DNA of 64,000 bases from Labilithrix sp. GTDB lineage: Bacteria > Myxococcota_A > Polyangia > Polyangiales > Polyangiaceae. The notes below the pieces were generated by a model. That model was not told the DNA's origin, searched no databases, and saw only the letters and a list, made by a program, of their open reading frames with translations. The stretch lies in assembly GCA_019637155.1 (NCBI GenBank), contig JAHBWE010000007.1:186001-250000 (forward strand), in the 5' to 3' direction. The position numbers and the translations under genes are program-made. This document shows, in pieces, positions 51,402 through 61,370 of the stretch; position 1 is the stretch's first letter; every line of letters begins with the position of its first letter.

Positions 51402-53560
51402 GGCGACTCCTGCTCGTCGCGCTGATCGCGGCGTGCTCGAAGCCGGCTCCTCCTCCGCCCGAGGCGGGCGCGCCCGCGGCGAGCGGCTTCGATCCCGTCG
51501 CGATCGCGCGCGCGGAGGACACGCGCGTCGCGAAGGAGGTCCCGCCCGAGGTGCGGACGAGCCACGACGTCATGGCGCGTCGGCGCAGCGCGCGCGCCCT
51601 CGCGCGGATCGCGGACGCGGCGAGCGTCGAGGGTCTCACCGTGCACCTCGCGGACGAAGACGCGCAGACGGTGGCGTGGGCGGCGTACGGCCTCGGCTAC
51701 GCGTGCAAGGGACGCGAGGACGCGACCGTGCGTGCGCTCTCCGCGCGCGCGGCGTCGATCGTGGTCCCCGTCCTCGAAGGCCATCCGCCGCAGCGCGGGA
51801 GCGACGAGCTCGATCCGCGCATGTCGATCGCGCGCGCGATCGGCCGCTGCGCGGGGCCGCTCTCGGAGGAGGTGCTCGTCGCGATCGCGACGTCGGGCCC
51901 CGACTGGCTCCGCCCCGCGCTGACCGGGCTCGGCGATCTCGCGACGAGGCGCAAGCAGCTCGGCGCGCCGGCGCTCACCGTGCTCCTCGACGCCGCCGCC
52001 GGCAACGACATCGCGTTCTACGCGCTCGCGCGGGCGGAGGCGACGGAGGGGTTCGCGCGCCGCATCGTCGACACCGCGCGCGCGGCGCTCGCGAAGCCCG
52101 GCGAAGGACGTGTCCTCGCGATCCGCGCGCTCGCCCGCGCGGGCAAGGAGAGCGCGAAGGAGGTCGCGCCCGATCTCGCGAAGGTCGCCGGCGACGCGAA
52201 GACGTACGGCGCCGGCGAGCGCGCGGAGGCGGGGCGCGCGCTCGGCACGCTCGGCGATCCGGGCCAGCTCGCGATCGCGGACGTGCTCTCCGCGTTGACG
52301 CCCGACTCGAAGGACCCGATCGGCATCCAGCGCGTCGCGACGAGCGATTTTCATGCGGTATACACACTTCTGAGCCAGCTCGCGGTGGAAGCACCGAAGA
52401 AGGCCGAGCCCGCGCTCCAGGTGCTAGCGACGCTCTCCTCGAACGACGCCCGCATCGCGATGATCCGCTGTCCCGCCGCGCTCGCCCTCGCGCGCGGCGC
52501 CTACGACGCGGACATCTTGAAGAAGTGCGACGCGGAGGGGAGCGAGCCGTGGGAGAAGGCGCGCCTCACCGCCGTCTTGCGCCGCCCGATCACGAAGGAC
52601 CGCCTCGCCGCCTTCCGCGCGCTCGCGAAGAGCGATCACCTCCGCGTGCGCGAGGAGGCGATCGAGGGCATGGGCTCGCATCCGGAGCTCGACGACGCCG
52701 CGCCGGCGATCCTCGCCGACGCGCTCCTCTCGAAGCACGCCGGGCTCGTCGCCGCGACGGCGGAGACGATCCACGCGCACCCCGACCTCGCGCTCGTCCT
52801 CGCCGAGAGCGAGAAGCGCGCCGCGCTCGATCCGAAGTCGCCGCCGCCGACCGCGAACCCGGCGCAGGAGGTCTCCCCCGCGGTCGGGCGCGCCCTTAGG
52901 GCCGCGCTCGCGCACGCGTGGCCGGAGGACCGGTTCGAGACGCGCATCGCGCTGTTCGAGGCGGCCGCGAGCGTGAAGGTGGTCGGCGCGAAGGAGGCGG
53001 CGACGAAGGCCTGCAACGACGCGAACCCGGTCGTGCGTGAACGCGCGTTGAAGGCGCTCCGCACCCTCGGCGCGGACGTGAAGGCGTGCGACGCGCCCGA
53101 CAAACCGGTCGCCCCCGCGGCGGAGATCGGCAAGACGATCGGAGCGCCGGCGCGCGTCGTCTTCGACGTGCACGACCTGAAGCTCACGATCGTCCTCGAG
53201 CCCGAGCTCTCGCCGATCACGGCGACGCGCATCGCGGCCCTCGCGAAGGCGGGCTTCTACAAGGACGTCGTCGTCCACCGCGTCGTCCCCGGCTTCGTCG
53301 CGCAGTTCGGCGATCCCGACGGCGACGGCTACGGCGGGAGCGGCACCTCGCTCCGCTGCGAGACCTCGCCGGTGCCGTTCCGCCAGCTCGACGTCGGGAT
53401 GGCGCTCGCGGGCCGCGACACCGGCTCGAGCCAGCTCTTCGTCACGCTCGCGCGCACGCCGCACCTCGACGGCGAGTACACGCGCGTCGGCCACGCCGAA
53501 GGCGACTGGGACAAGGTCGCCCCCGGCGACGTGATCAAAGATGTACGCGTGGAGGAGTGA
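51398..53560 (+). CDS. HEAT-repeat lipoprotein fused to cyclophilin-type PPIase
   Basis: 720 residues. Lipoprotein signal [13 protein letters not shown]. Residues about 50-570 are HEAT-like helix pairs ([39 protein letters not shown]). The last 135 residues are a cyclophilin: [17 protein letters not shown], then [19 protein letters not shown] and [12 protein letters not shown]; the Arg of [13 protein letters not shown] and the GxxxxGSSQLF segment are intact. A periplasmic foldase with a client-binding solenoid is inferred. Coupled to the DUF218 gene. Confidence 0.85.
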   Translation: MRRLLLVALIAACSKPAPPPPEAGAPAASGFDPVAIARAEDTRVAKEVPPEVRTSHDVMARRRSARALARIADAASVEGLTVHLADEDAQTVAWAAYGLGYACKGREDATVRALSARAASIVVPVLEGHPPQRGSDELDPRMSIARAIGRCAGPLSEEVLVAIATSGPDWLRPALTGLGDLATRRKQLGAPALTVLLDAAAGNDIAFYALARAEATEGFARRIVDTARAALAKPGEGRVLAIRALARAGKESAKEVAPDLAKVAGDAKTYGAGERAEAGRALGTLGDPGQLAIADVLSALTPDSKDPIGIQRVATSDFHAVYTLLSQLAVEAPKKAEPALQVLATLSSNDARIAMIRCPAALALARGAYDADILKKCDAEGSEPWEKARLTAVLRRPITKDRLAAFRALAKSDHLRVREEAIEGMGSHPELDDAAPAILADALLSKHAGLVAATAETIHAHPDLALVLAESEKRAALDPKSPPPTANPAQEVSPAVGRALRAALAHAWPEDRFETRIALFEAAASVKVVGAKEAATKACNDANPVVRERALKALRTLGADVKACDAPDKPVAPAAEIGKTIGAPARVVFDVHDLKLTIVLEPELSPITATRIAALAKAGFYKDVVVHRVVPGFVAQFGDPDGDGYGGSGTSLRCETSPVPFRQLDVGMALAGRDTGSSQLFVTLARTPHLDGEYTRVGHAEGDWDKVAPGDVIKDVRVEE

Positions 53561-53574
53561 TAGCTTGCGAGTCG

Positions 53575-54338
<764 letters not shown>

Positions 54339-54339
<1 letters not shown>

Positions 54340-55325
54340 TGCCCCGCGCGCTCGGCGTCGTCCTCCTCTCGCTCGCGGTCCTCCTCGGCGCGATCGCGTT
54401 CGCGGTGTCGTTCGGTACGGAGCCGATCTCCCTCACGCGCGCGCTCGACGACGCGTCGTCGCTCGATCGCGCGATCGTCGTCGAGGTGCGCCTCCCGCGC
54501 GTCCTCCTCGGCGCGCTCGCGGGCGCGGGGCTCTCGATCGTCGGCGTCGCGCTCCAGGCGCTCCTCAGGAACCCGCTCGCGGAGCCGTACGTGCTCGGCG
54601 TCTCCGGCGGCTCCGCGGTCGGCGCCACGCTCGCGATCATGATCGGCATCTCGAGCGTCTCCGTCGTCCCGCTCTTCGCGCTCGGCGGCGGCCTCGCCGC
54701 GACCGCGGTCGTCCACGCGATCGCGGCGGCGGCGCCGACCGATCGCGGCATGACGGTGCTCCTCGCCGGCATCGTCGTGAACGCGATGGCCTCCGCCGTG
54801 ATCACGTTCGTGAAGACGCTCGTCACGCAGACGAAGGCGCAGGAGCTCCTCTTCTGGCTCACCGGCTTCCTCGACGTGCCGCCGCGCTCCTCCCTCGTCG
54901 CGATCGCCGTCTACGTCGCGATCGGCGCCGCGATCTTGCTGCGCGACGCGGCGCGCCTGAACGTGCTCGCGCTCGGCGACTCCGCGGCCGAGCACCTCGG
55001 CGTGAGCGTGCGCGCGGTCGAGCGGCGCATCTACCTCGCGAGCGCGCTCGTCGTCGGCGCGATCGTGAGCGTGACCGGCCTCATCGGCTTCGTCGGGCTC
55101 CTCGTCCCGCACGCGCTCCGGCGCGTGGTCGGCCCCGACGCGCGCGTGCTCATGCCCGCCTCGCTCGGCTTCGGCGGCGCGGTGCTCGTCGCGTGCGACC
55201 TCGTGAGCCGCGCGTCGTTCCGGTTCCTCTACCGTGAGCCGCCCGTCGGCGCGGTGACGGCGCTCCTCGGCGGCTCGCTCTTCCTCTTCCTGTTCATCCG
55301 GAGCCGGCGCGCTCAGTCTTCTTGA
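54339..55325 (+). CDS. FecCD/BtuC-type ABC transporter permease
   Basis: 328 residues from GTG 54339. About ten hydrophobic segments with the family motifs LPRVLLGALAGAGLSIVGVALQALLRNPLAEPYVLG and LIGFVGLLVPHALRRVVGP, where the ATPase docks. Substrates of the family are iron complexes, haem and cobalamin. No ATPase or binding-protein gene is adjacent, so the partner genes must be elsewhere. Its end overlaps the convergent kinase gene by 13 bp. Confidence 0.9.
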
Positions 55326-56605
55326 TCGGGGACGGGCTCCTCTTCCTCCTGTTGTCGTGTCGTGGCGTCGTCGATCGCTATCGTCCCGGCGTCCACGATC
55401 GCGATCGGCATGAGCACGGTGGAGGGGGACACCTCGAGCGGCGCGGTCTCGATCGTCGTCGCGGCGGCGAGGTCGAGCGCGGGCTCGCTGCGGCGGCCGA
55501 CGAGGAAGGCGACCGCCGCGACGGCCGGCAGCACGTAGACCACCTTCCGCGCCTTCGTGAAGAAGCCGCTCCGGCGGAGCGTGCGCGCCTCCTCGCGCCG
55601 CTGCGGCGCGCTCAGCGTCATCGGCGTCGCGAGCTGCTTCGGCTCCGGCGCGGCGCGCACGTTGGTCGCCGCGGGAGCGATCGGCACGACCGCCTGCGAG
55701 CCCGACTCGAACTGGCTCTTCCACGCCGCGATCGCCTCGTGCATCTCGTCGGCGGTCTGGTAGCGCTCGGTCACCTTCTTCGTCATCGCCTTCGCGACGA
55801 TCGCGGCGAAGCCGGGGTCGACGGTGGGGACGCGCTCGACGAGCGGCGTCGGCTCGTCGAGCGCGACGCGGAAGAGGAGGTCGTTCACGTTCTCTCCCAT
55901 CAGCGGCGGCTCGCCCGCGATCGCCTCGTAGAGGATCACGCCGAGGGAGTAGAGATCGGTGCGCTGGTCGATGAGGTTCGTGTAGCCGCGCGCCTGCTCG
56001 GGGGACATGTAGAGCGGCGTGCCGAGCACCGCGCCGGCCGCGGTCGCGCGCGCCTCCGGGAAGATGGCGGAGGTCTCGCGCGCGGAGGTCTCGCGCGCGG
56101 CGACGACCTTCGAGATGCCGAAGTCGACGAGCTTCACGACGACGTCGCCGCTCTTCCCGCGCGGGCGCGTCACGATCACGTTCTCGGGCTTCAGGTCGCG
56201 GTGGACGATGCCGGCGGCGTGGGCGGCGGAGAGGCCCTCGAGGATCTGGAGCGCCATCTTCGCGAGCGTGCGCACCGCGATCGTGCGCTCGCGCTCGATC
56301 GTCGACGCGAGGCTCTCGCCCTCGAGGTACTCCATGACCATGAAGCGCTCGCCGCTCTCGAGCGATCCGAAGTCGTAGACGTCCGCGACGTACGGCGATC
56401 GGATCCGCGACACGATGCGCGCCTCGCGCTCGAAGCGATGCACCACGTCGTCCTCGCGCGCGACGGTCGGGTGCAGCACCTTGACCGCGACCTCCTTGTC
56501 GATGCGCTCGTTGACGCCGAGGTACACCGTGCTCATGCCGCCGTCGGCGATACGACGACGGATGACGTACTTGCCGTCGAGCACCTGACCTTCCACGAGC
56601 GCCAT
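55313..56605 (-). CDS. Hanks-type Ser/Thr protein kinase, single-pass
   Basis: 430 residues from ATG 56605 (MALVEGQVLDGKYVIRR). Glycine loop IADGGMSTV (19-27), Lys42, HRDLKPEN (135-142) and DFG (161-163) are intact; activation segment ends GTPLYMSPEQ. A juxtamembrane linker, one transmembrane segment near residue 355 (VVYVLPAVAAVAFLVG) and an acidic tail EEEEPVPDQED. No recognised sensor domain outside the kinase. Confidence 0.93.
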   Translation of the reverse strand: MALVEGQVLDGKYVIRRRIADGGMSTVYLGVNERIDKEVAVKVLHPTVAREDDVVHRFEREARIVSRIRSPYVADVYDFGSLESGERFMVMEYLEGESLASTIERERTIAVRTLAKMALQILEGLSAAHAAGIVHRDLKPENVIVTRPRGKSGDVVVKLVDFGISKVVAARETSARETSAIFPEARATAAGAVLGTPLYMSPEQARGYTNLIDQRTDLYSLGVILYEAIAGEPPLMGENVNDLLFRVALDEPTPLVERVPTVDPGFAAIVAKAMTKKVTERYQTADEMHEAIAAWKSQFESGSQAVVPIAPAATNVRAAPEPKQLATPMTLSAPQRREEARTLRRSGFFTKARKVVYVLPAVAAVAFLVGRRSEPALDLAAATTIETAPLEVSPSTVLMPIAIVDAGTIAIDDATTRQQEEEEPVPDQED

Positions 56606-56732
56606 CGCGAACGGCCAGGCCTCACGCACCGTCCATGCCAGGGACCTCTACCGGTCCACGCCGATGGAACCCGTTGCCTTCGTGCTCGCGCTCGCGCTCG
56701 AGCGTCGAGGCGACGGCGCGCAGCGGGGCGAT

Positions 56733-57635
56733 TTAGAACGTAGCGCCGAGGGAGAGGCCGCTGCTCTTGCCGGTGGTCCACGGCAGGACGCGCAGCCCCG
56801 CGGACTTCCCGCCGACCGGCTCGAGGAAGTGCCAGACGAGGCCGCCGGCGACGAGCGCGAGCCCGGCTGCGCCGACGATCGCGCCGAGGACGGGCTGCGA
56901 GTCGGCGGTGCCGGCTTGCTCCTTGTCCGCCGCGAGGCTGGCGTCGTCCTGGCCCGGGCGCCGCTCGCACCGCTTCGTGTCCTCGCGGCAGTTCGAGGGG
57001 CGATCGGGGGTCGTCGCGAAGATGACGATCCCCGCGACCAGCGCCGCGCCGCCGACACCGACGACGACCCACGGCACGATCGAGTGACCGCCGCCGTCCG
57101 CGCCGGGCGGCGCCGTCCCGCCCGCGCCGAGCCCGCCCGCCGCGGTCGCGCCGCCGGCCGAGTCGCCCGTGTCGAGCGTGACCGTGATGACGCGCGACTT
57201 CTCGCCCTCCTTCACCAGCGCCGTCTCGGTCGCGCTGAGGCCGCCGCTCTCGAACTTGAAGGTGTGCTTGCCGGGATCGACGATGACGGACTTGCCGTCG
57301 AGCTTGCTCACGAGCTTCTCGCCGTCCATCGAGACGGTGACGTCGAAGAGGTCGCGCCCGCTCTTGTCCTTCGCGCCGAACACGACGGTGGGGAGGACCG
57401 AAGCTAGGTCCTGGTTCCACTGCGTGCAGTCGTGGCGGACCATCGCGGGGCAACCTTCGGCGCCGCACACGACGAAGCTCTCGCGCGCCTCGCGGAGCTT
57501 CCCGGCGGCGCGGAGCTTCTGGCCTTTCTCGGAGGCGTTGAGGCAGGCTTGGACGTCGGCGGAGGCGACCCCCGACGAGCCGAGGAGAGCCGACGCGGCG
57601 AGGACGCCGGCGGCGAGGCGCGGAGCGAACGGCAT
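56733..57635 (-). CDS. Exported PEGA-like protein near kinases
   Basis: 300 residues. Signal peptide (AAGVLAASALLGSSGVASA), a Cys-bearing helical start (CLNASEKGQKLRAAGKLREA), a PEGA-like beta segment (VSMDGEKLVSKLDGKSVIV, DPGKHTFKFE), a Gly/Ala linker, two hydrophobic segments and a Cys pair region. It has the same layout as the protein at 42120. It lies between two kinase genes on the same strand and is probably their partner. Ligand unknown. Confidence 0.65.
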   Translation of the reverse strand: MPFAPRLAAGVLAASALLGSSGVASADVQACLNASEKGQKLRAAGKLREARESFVVCGAEGCPAMVRHDCTQWNQDLASVLPTVVFGAKDKSGRDLFDVTVSMDGEKLVSKLDGKSVIVDPGKHTFKFESGGLSATETALVKEGEKSRVITVTLDTGDSAGGATAAGGLGAGGTAPPGADGGGHSIVPWVVVGVGGAALVAGIVIFATTPDRPSNCREDTKRCERRPGQDDASLAADKEQAGTADSQPVLGAIVGAAGLALVAGGLVWHFLEPVGGKSAGLRVLPWTTGKSSGLSLGATF

Positions 57636-57684
57636 CAGAACGAGGCTCTCCCTTGCCGCCGGGACATGCCGGCCATCCTAGCCG

Positions 57685-59415
57685 TTATCGCGAGAAGCAG
57701 TGCGGTTTGTAGTGCTTCACGCCTTGGTTGTCGTACCAGAAGGGCGGATCGCAACCCTCCTGGCCGTTCTTCGGCGGCTGCGGCGGCGGTTGCGGCGCGG
57801 GTGGGGTCGGGTTCTTCCGCGGGCCGGGCGCCGGCGCAGGCGCGACGGGCCTCGTCACGCGCCCCGCGTCGGGCGTGGTGAGCTCGATCTCGATGGTCGG
57901 CGTGGGGGCGACGGTCGCGGTCGGCGCCGGCTCGGGCGGCTCGGGCACGGGCACGGGCTCGATCTCGGGCGGAGGCTCCGCGGTCGAGCTCGGGACGGCG
58001 GCCGCGACGGCGGGCGGCGGCTCGTCGACGGCGGCGACGCGGCGAGCCCGATAGATGAGCGCGCTGCCGAGGAAGGTCGCGCCGATCAGCACGCCGACGA
58101 TGGCGGCGATGGCGTTCCGCGTCCCGTGGCTCGACTCGTACGCGGGGAGGGGGCTGCCGCTCGACACCGAGATCGAGGACGGGTTCGTGACGGGCGGGCC
58201 CTCGACCGCCACCGGATAGGGGCCCGTCGGCATCTGGAGCGTATGCGCGTGGATGACCGGCGACGACTGCGTCGCGAGGCTCGACGACGACTGGCGGTTC
58301 GCGCCGACCGCGACCTGCGCCGCCGCCGCGACGTCGCGGAAGCGCGCGCTCGACGGACCGAGCGTCGCCTTCGCGTTGAGCACCGACATCACGTGGCTCT
58401 CGTCGACGACGTGGGAGCCGCTGCTCTCGATCTCCGCGATCATCGCCGCGCGCGACGCGAGGACGTCGCGCGCGATGCTCTCGAGCCAGTCCGCGCACTC
58501 CGACGCGGTCGCGGGCGGGAGCTTCCGCTCGATCTCGATCGCCATCTCGCGCGCGGTCGTGTGCCGGCTCTCCGGCTGCATCGCGAGCGCCTTCAGGATC
58601 GTCGCGTCGAGGGCCTCGAGCTGACGCATCGTCTGGTCGGCGACGGTCATGCGGCGGTTCCGCATCAGCACCTGGCTCGGCGCGTCGACGCGACCTTCGA
58701 GCACCTTCGCGACGACGACGCCTTCGTTGTCGCCGGTGAAGAGGCGCTGTCCGGTGAGGAGCTCCCAGAGCATGACGCCGGCGGCGTAGATGTCCGTCTG
58801 CCGGCTCACGGCCGAGCCGCGGAGCTGCTCCGGCGGCATGTACGAGAGCTTGCCTTTGATCTGTCCCTCGCGCGTCGTCTGCACGCGACCGGCCGCCTTC
58901 GCGACGCCGAAGTCGAGCACGCGCGGCGAGCCGTCGGTGCCGAGGAGCACGTTCTGCGGGGAGACGTCGCGATGGACGATGCCGAGCGGATGACCGCGCT
59001 CGTCCTTCGCCTCGTGCGCGGCGTGGAGGCCGTGGAGCGCGCCCGCCATCACCGCGCTCAAGATGCGGAGCGGGATGGTCTGCTGCCGCTCGCGCAGCAC
59101 GCGCATGAGCCGCGCGATGGACTCGCCGGGGACGTAGTCCATGACGAGGAAGAGCTCGCCGCTCGTCGCGACGACGTCGATCGTCGGCACGACGTTGGGG
59201 TGCCGGATGCGCGCCGCGAGCCGCGCCTCGTCGAGGAACATCGAGACGAACTCGGGGTCCGACGCGAACTGCGCGTGCAGCCGTTTGATCGCGACCGTAC
59301 GCGAGAACCCGACCGGTCCCAGCAGCCGCCCGAGATGGACGGTAGCCATGCCACCGGCAGCGATGGCGTTGTACAGGGCGTACCGCCCAACGACGCGCAC
59401 GTTCGGGTCCGACAC
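57685..59415 (-). CDS. Hanks-type Ser/Thr protein kinase with Pro-rich periplasmic tail
   Basis: 576 residues from GTG 59415. Glycine loop AAGGMATV (19-26), Lys44, HRDVSPQNVLL (148-158) and DFGVAKA are intact. A long linker, one transmembrane segment (AIAAIVGVLIGATFLGSALI) and a tail of Pro/Glu/Thr runs ending in CDPPFWYDNQGVKHYKPHC, a short two-Cys knob that may be the sensing part. The DVSP variant of the catalytic loop is shared with the kinase at 42956. Confidence 0.93.
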   Translation of the reverse strand: MSDPNVRVVGRYALYNAIAAGGMATVHLGRLLGPVGFSRTVAIKRLHAQFASDPEFVSMFLDEARLAARIRHPNVVPTIDVVATSGELFLVMDYVPGESIARLMRVLRERQQTIPLRILSAVMAGALHGLHAAHEAKDERGHPLGIVHRDVSPQNVLLGTDGSPRVLDFGVAKAAGRVQTTREGQIKGKLSYMPPEQLRGSAVSRQTDIYAAGVMLWELLTGQRLFTGDNEGVVVAKVLEGRVDAPSQVLMRNRRMTVADQTMRQLEALDATILKALAMQPESRHTTAREMAIEIERKLPPATASECADWLESIARDVLASRAAMIAEIESSGSHVVDESHVMSVLNAKATLGPSSARFRDVAAAAQVAVGANRQSSSSLATQSSPVIHAHTLQMPTGPYPVAVEGPPVTNPSSISVSSGSPLPAYESSHGTRNAIAAIVGVLIGATFLGSALIYRARRVAAVDEPPPAVAAAVPSSTAEPPPEIEPVPVPEPPEPAPTATVAPTPTIEIELTTPDAGRVTRPVAPAPAPGPRKNPTPPAPQPPPQPPKNGQEGCDPPFWYDNQGVKHYKPHCFSR

Positions 59416-59496
59416 GAGCTACCCAGAATGCTACGCGCCACCCGCGATGGAATAAAAGCTCCGCGCGCCGCTTTTTGCGGCGCACACTTACCCAAC

Positions 59497-59551
59497 GTCG
59501 GGGGCTTCGCCCCCGACAGTCCTACCCAACGTCGGGGGCTCCGCCCCCGAC
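59497..59551. repeat. Two copies of a GTCGGGGGC/GCCCCCGAC palindrome
   Basis: Each 21-bp copy (59497-59517, 59531-59551) is a near-perfect stem with a TTC or TCC loop and is preceded by TACCCAAC, giving a 34-bp period. The core matches the repeat inside the radical SAM gene (34938-34957). They lie in the 529-bp gene-free stretch 59416-59944. Confidence 0.8.
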
Positions 59552-59637
59552 ACCCCCGCCCCAGACACGGCCCTCGCGCTGCGCGCTCGGGGCGCTTCGC
59601 GCCCGCTGGAGCGGCCGCTTCTGGGGCCCCGGGGTCG

Positions 59638-59935
59638 CTGCTGCGAGGCGGCGCGCTCAACTTACGCAGGCCCGGGGGTCGCTGCTGCGAGGCGGCGCGC
59701 TCAACTTACGCCGCAGCTCCGGGGTGGTCACTGCTGCGAGACGGCGCGGGGCCGGCGGCGCGGGGCCCGCTGCTGCGTGACGGTGCGCTCAACCCACGCC
59801 GCAGCGCGGCCGCTTCTGGGGCCCCGGTGTTCGCTGTTGCGTGACGGCGCGCTCAACCCACGCCGCGGCGGGGCCGGCGGGGCGGGGCCCGGGGGTCGCT
59901 GCTGCGAGAAGGCGCGGCCAACCCACGCCGCAGCG
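59638..59935. repeat. Cluster of six degenerate ~35-bp repeats
   Basis: Six imperfect copies of CTGCTGCGAGGCGGCGCGCT followed by CAACCCACGCCGCAG start near 59640, 59683, 59732, 59770, 59835 and 59900. Copies vary (AACTTACGC or AACCCACGC; some truncated) and are joined by GC-rich linkers with GGGGCCCC. No reading frame is supported here. The array ends just past the TPR gene's stop. Confidence 0.7.
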
Positions 59936-59944
59936 GGGCGGGGG

Positions 59945-61114
59945 TTAGCTGTTGCCTTGGCCGGCGGCGGCTTGGAGGGCGGCCTGTTGCTGCTGGAGCA
60001 TTTGTGCGATGGCGCGGCTGCGCTCGATCGCGAACTGCTTCACTTCCTTGTTCGACGAGGTCGCGAGCTTGTTCAGGAGCGCCGTGATCTTCGGCATGTC
60101 CTTCGACTGGAAGAGCGCCTCGAAGTAGTTGTGCGCGAGGCGGACGTCGTCCTTCATCAGCGCCTCGTGCGGCGCGAGGAGCTTGACGACCTCGTCGATT
60201 TTTCCGCTTTGTCCGTAAAGCGCGGAGAGGACGATGAGCGGGATCGGGTCGGTCGGGTTGCGGTCGACCGCCTTCTTCGCGTACGTGATGGCCTTGTCGC
60301 GCGTCTTCTCGTCGTTCGCGTAGAAGCCCTGGAGCGCGACGTACGGAGCGGCCGTCTTCGCGTTGACGGGCGCGTTCGCGAGGTCCTCGATCGTCTTGAT
60401 CGCGGCGTCCTCGTTCTCGTTCTCCTTGATCGCGTTGAAGAGGTACGCCCACGCGTCGACGTTGCCGGGCTGGATCTGGATCGCGCGCTCGACCGCGTCG
60501 CGCTCCGACTTCGCGTCCTTCTTCGACTTGTAGAGCTTGGCGAGGTGGAGGCTCGGGTACGGGTTGTCCTTCATCAGGTTCTGCGCGCCCTTGAGCGTGC
60601 CCTCGGCCTTGTCGAGCTTCTCCTGCGAGAGCTGCGCGACGCCGAGGCCGAGCCAGTCGTTGCCGTCGCCGCCGCGCGCGACGATCTTCGCGAGCACCGC
60701 CTCCGCCTTGTCGTGGCGGTTGTGCTTCATCAGCTCCTGCGCGTAGATGCGGCCGCGATCGAGGTCGTCCTGGCTGTCCTTCCAGTGCTTCTCGAGGCCG
60801 CCGAGGAGGTCCTCGAGGCCGATCGCGATCGGGCGGCCCTGCTCGTCCTGCACCTGCACCGCGGGGCCGTTGAAGCCGAGGAGCTTCCAGACCTGCTCCA
60901 TCGTGATCGCGACGGGGCCGTCGACGACCTGCTTGTCGACGGGCTGGCCGTTCGGGCCGAGCGGGATCAGCACCATCGCGTTGCCGGGCACCCCGTTCGG
61001 GAACGCGGTGATCGGCGCGAGGATCGCGGCGCCGCCCTGGATGGCGACGGCGGGATCGCCGCCCTCGGGTGCAGAGCCATTGCCAGCGGGTGCGTTCGGG
61101 GTGCCTTGCGTCAT
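59945..61114 (-). CDS. TPR-repeat protein
   Basis: 389 residues. An AGGAG site precedes the ATG. An N-terminal 95-residue part of unknown fold, then about six TPR-like repeats (NRHDKAEAVLAKIVARGGDG; KLDKAEGTLKGAQNLMKDNP; ERAIQIQPGNVDAWAYL; AITYAKKAVDRNPTDP). The end is Gln-rich. Codon use is slightly less GC-biased than its neighbours, with many Lys and Asn, as expected of a highly expressed protein. Cytoplasmic; partner unknown. Confidence 0.78.
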   Translation of the reverse strand: MTQGTPNAPAGNGSAPEGGDPAVAIQGGAAILAPITAFPNGVPGNAMVLIPLGPNGQPVDKQVVDGPVAITMEQVWKLLGFNGPAVQVQDEQGRPIAIGLEDLLGGLEKHWKDSQDDLDRGRIYAQELMKHNRHDKAEAVLAKIVARGGDGNDWLGLGVAQLSQEKLDKAEGTLKGAQNLMKDNPYPSLHLAKLYKSKKDAKSERDAVERAIQIQPGNVDAWAYLFNAIKENENEDAAIKTIEDLANAPVNAKTAAPYVALQGFYANDEKTRDKAITYAKKAVDRNPTDPIPLIVLSALYGQSGKIDEVVKLLAPHEALMKDDVRLAHNYFEALFQSKDMPKITALLNKLATSSNKEVKQFAIERSRAIAQMLQQQQAALQAAAGQGNS

Positions 61115-61304
61115 GAGGGCCCGTCTCCTAGCACGGGCCCCGCGCCGCGGACATGCACGCCAAGCACGCGGAAACGCATAAAGTTACAATGTGGGCACAT
61201 GTGAGACTATCCCGAGACGGGCGCGATCGCCGCTCCGGTGGTTGAACGCCCTTCGAGATGAAGGAAGAACCCTGGGTCACCCGCTGAAGCGTGAGACGCC
61301 CGCA

Positions 61305-61340
61305 TGCTCGCCACCCCCTTGGGGCCTGCATCGGCGAGCA
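61305..61340. terminator. Bipartite hairpin downstream of the receptor gene
   Basis: TGCTCGCC/GGCGAGCA arms enclose an inner CCCC-TT-GGGG stem. It lies 31-66 bp past the receptor's stop on the minus strand. There is no T-tract, so a terminator role is uncertain. Confidence 0.35.
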
Positions 61341-61370
61341 GCGGAGGATGCGCGCGTCTTCGCGCGCGTC

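Noticed and set aside
59465..59483. GCGCCGC-TTTTT-GCGGCGC hairpin as an intrinsic terminator
   Set aside because: A perfect 7-bp stem, but the T run is in the loop and not after the stem on either strand, and it lies upstream of a gene start.
59638..59935. CRISPR array
   Set aside because: Unit lengths and spacing vary, spacers resemble each other and no cas genes are present.
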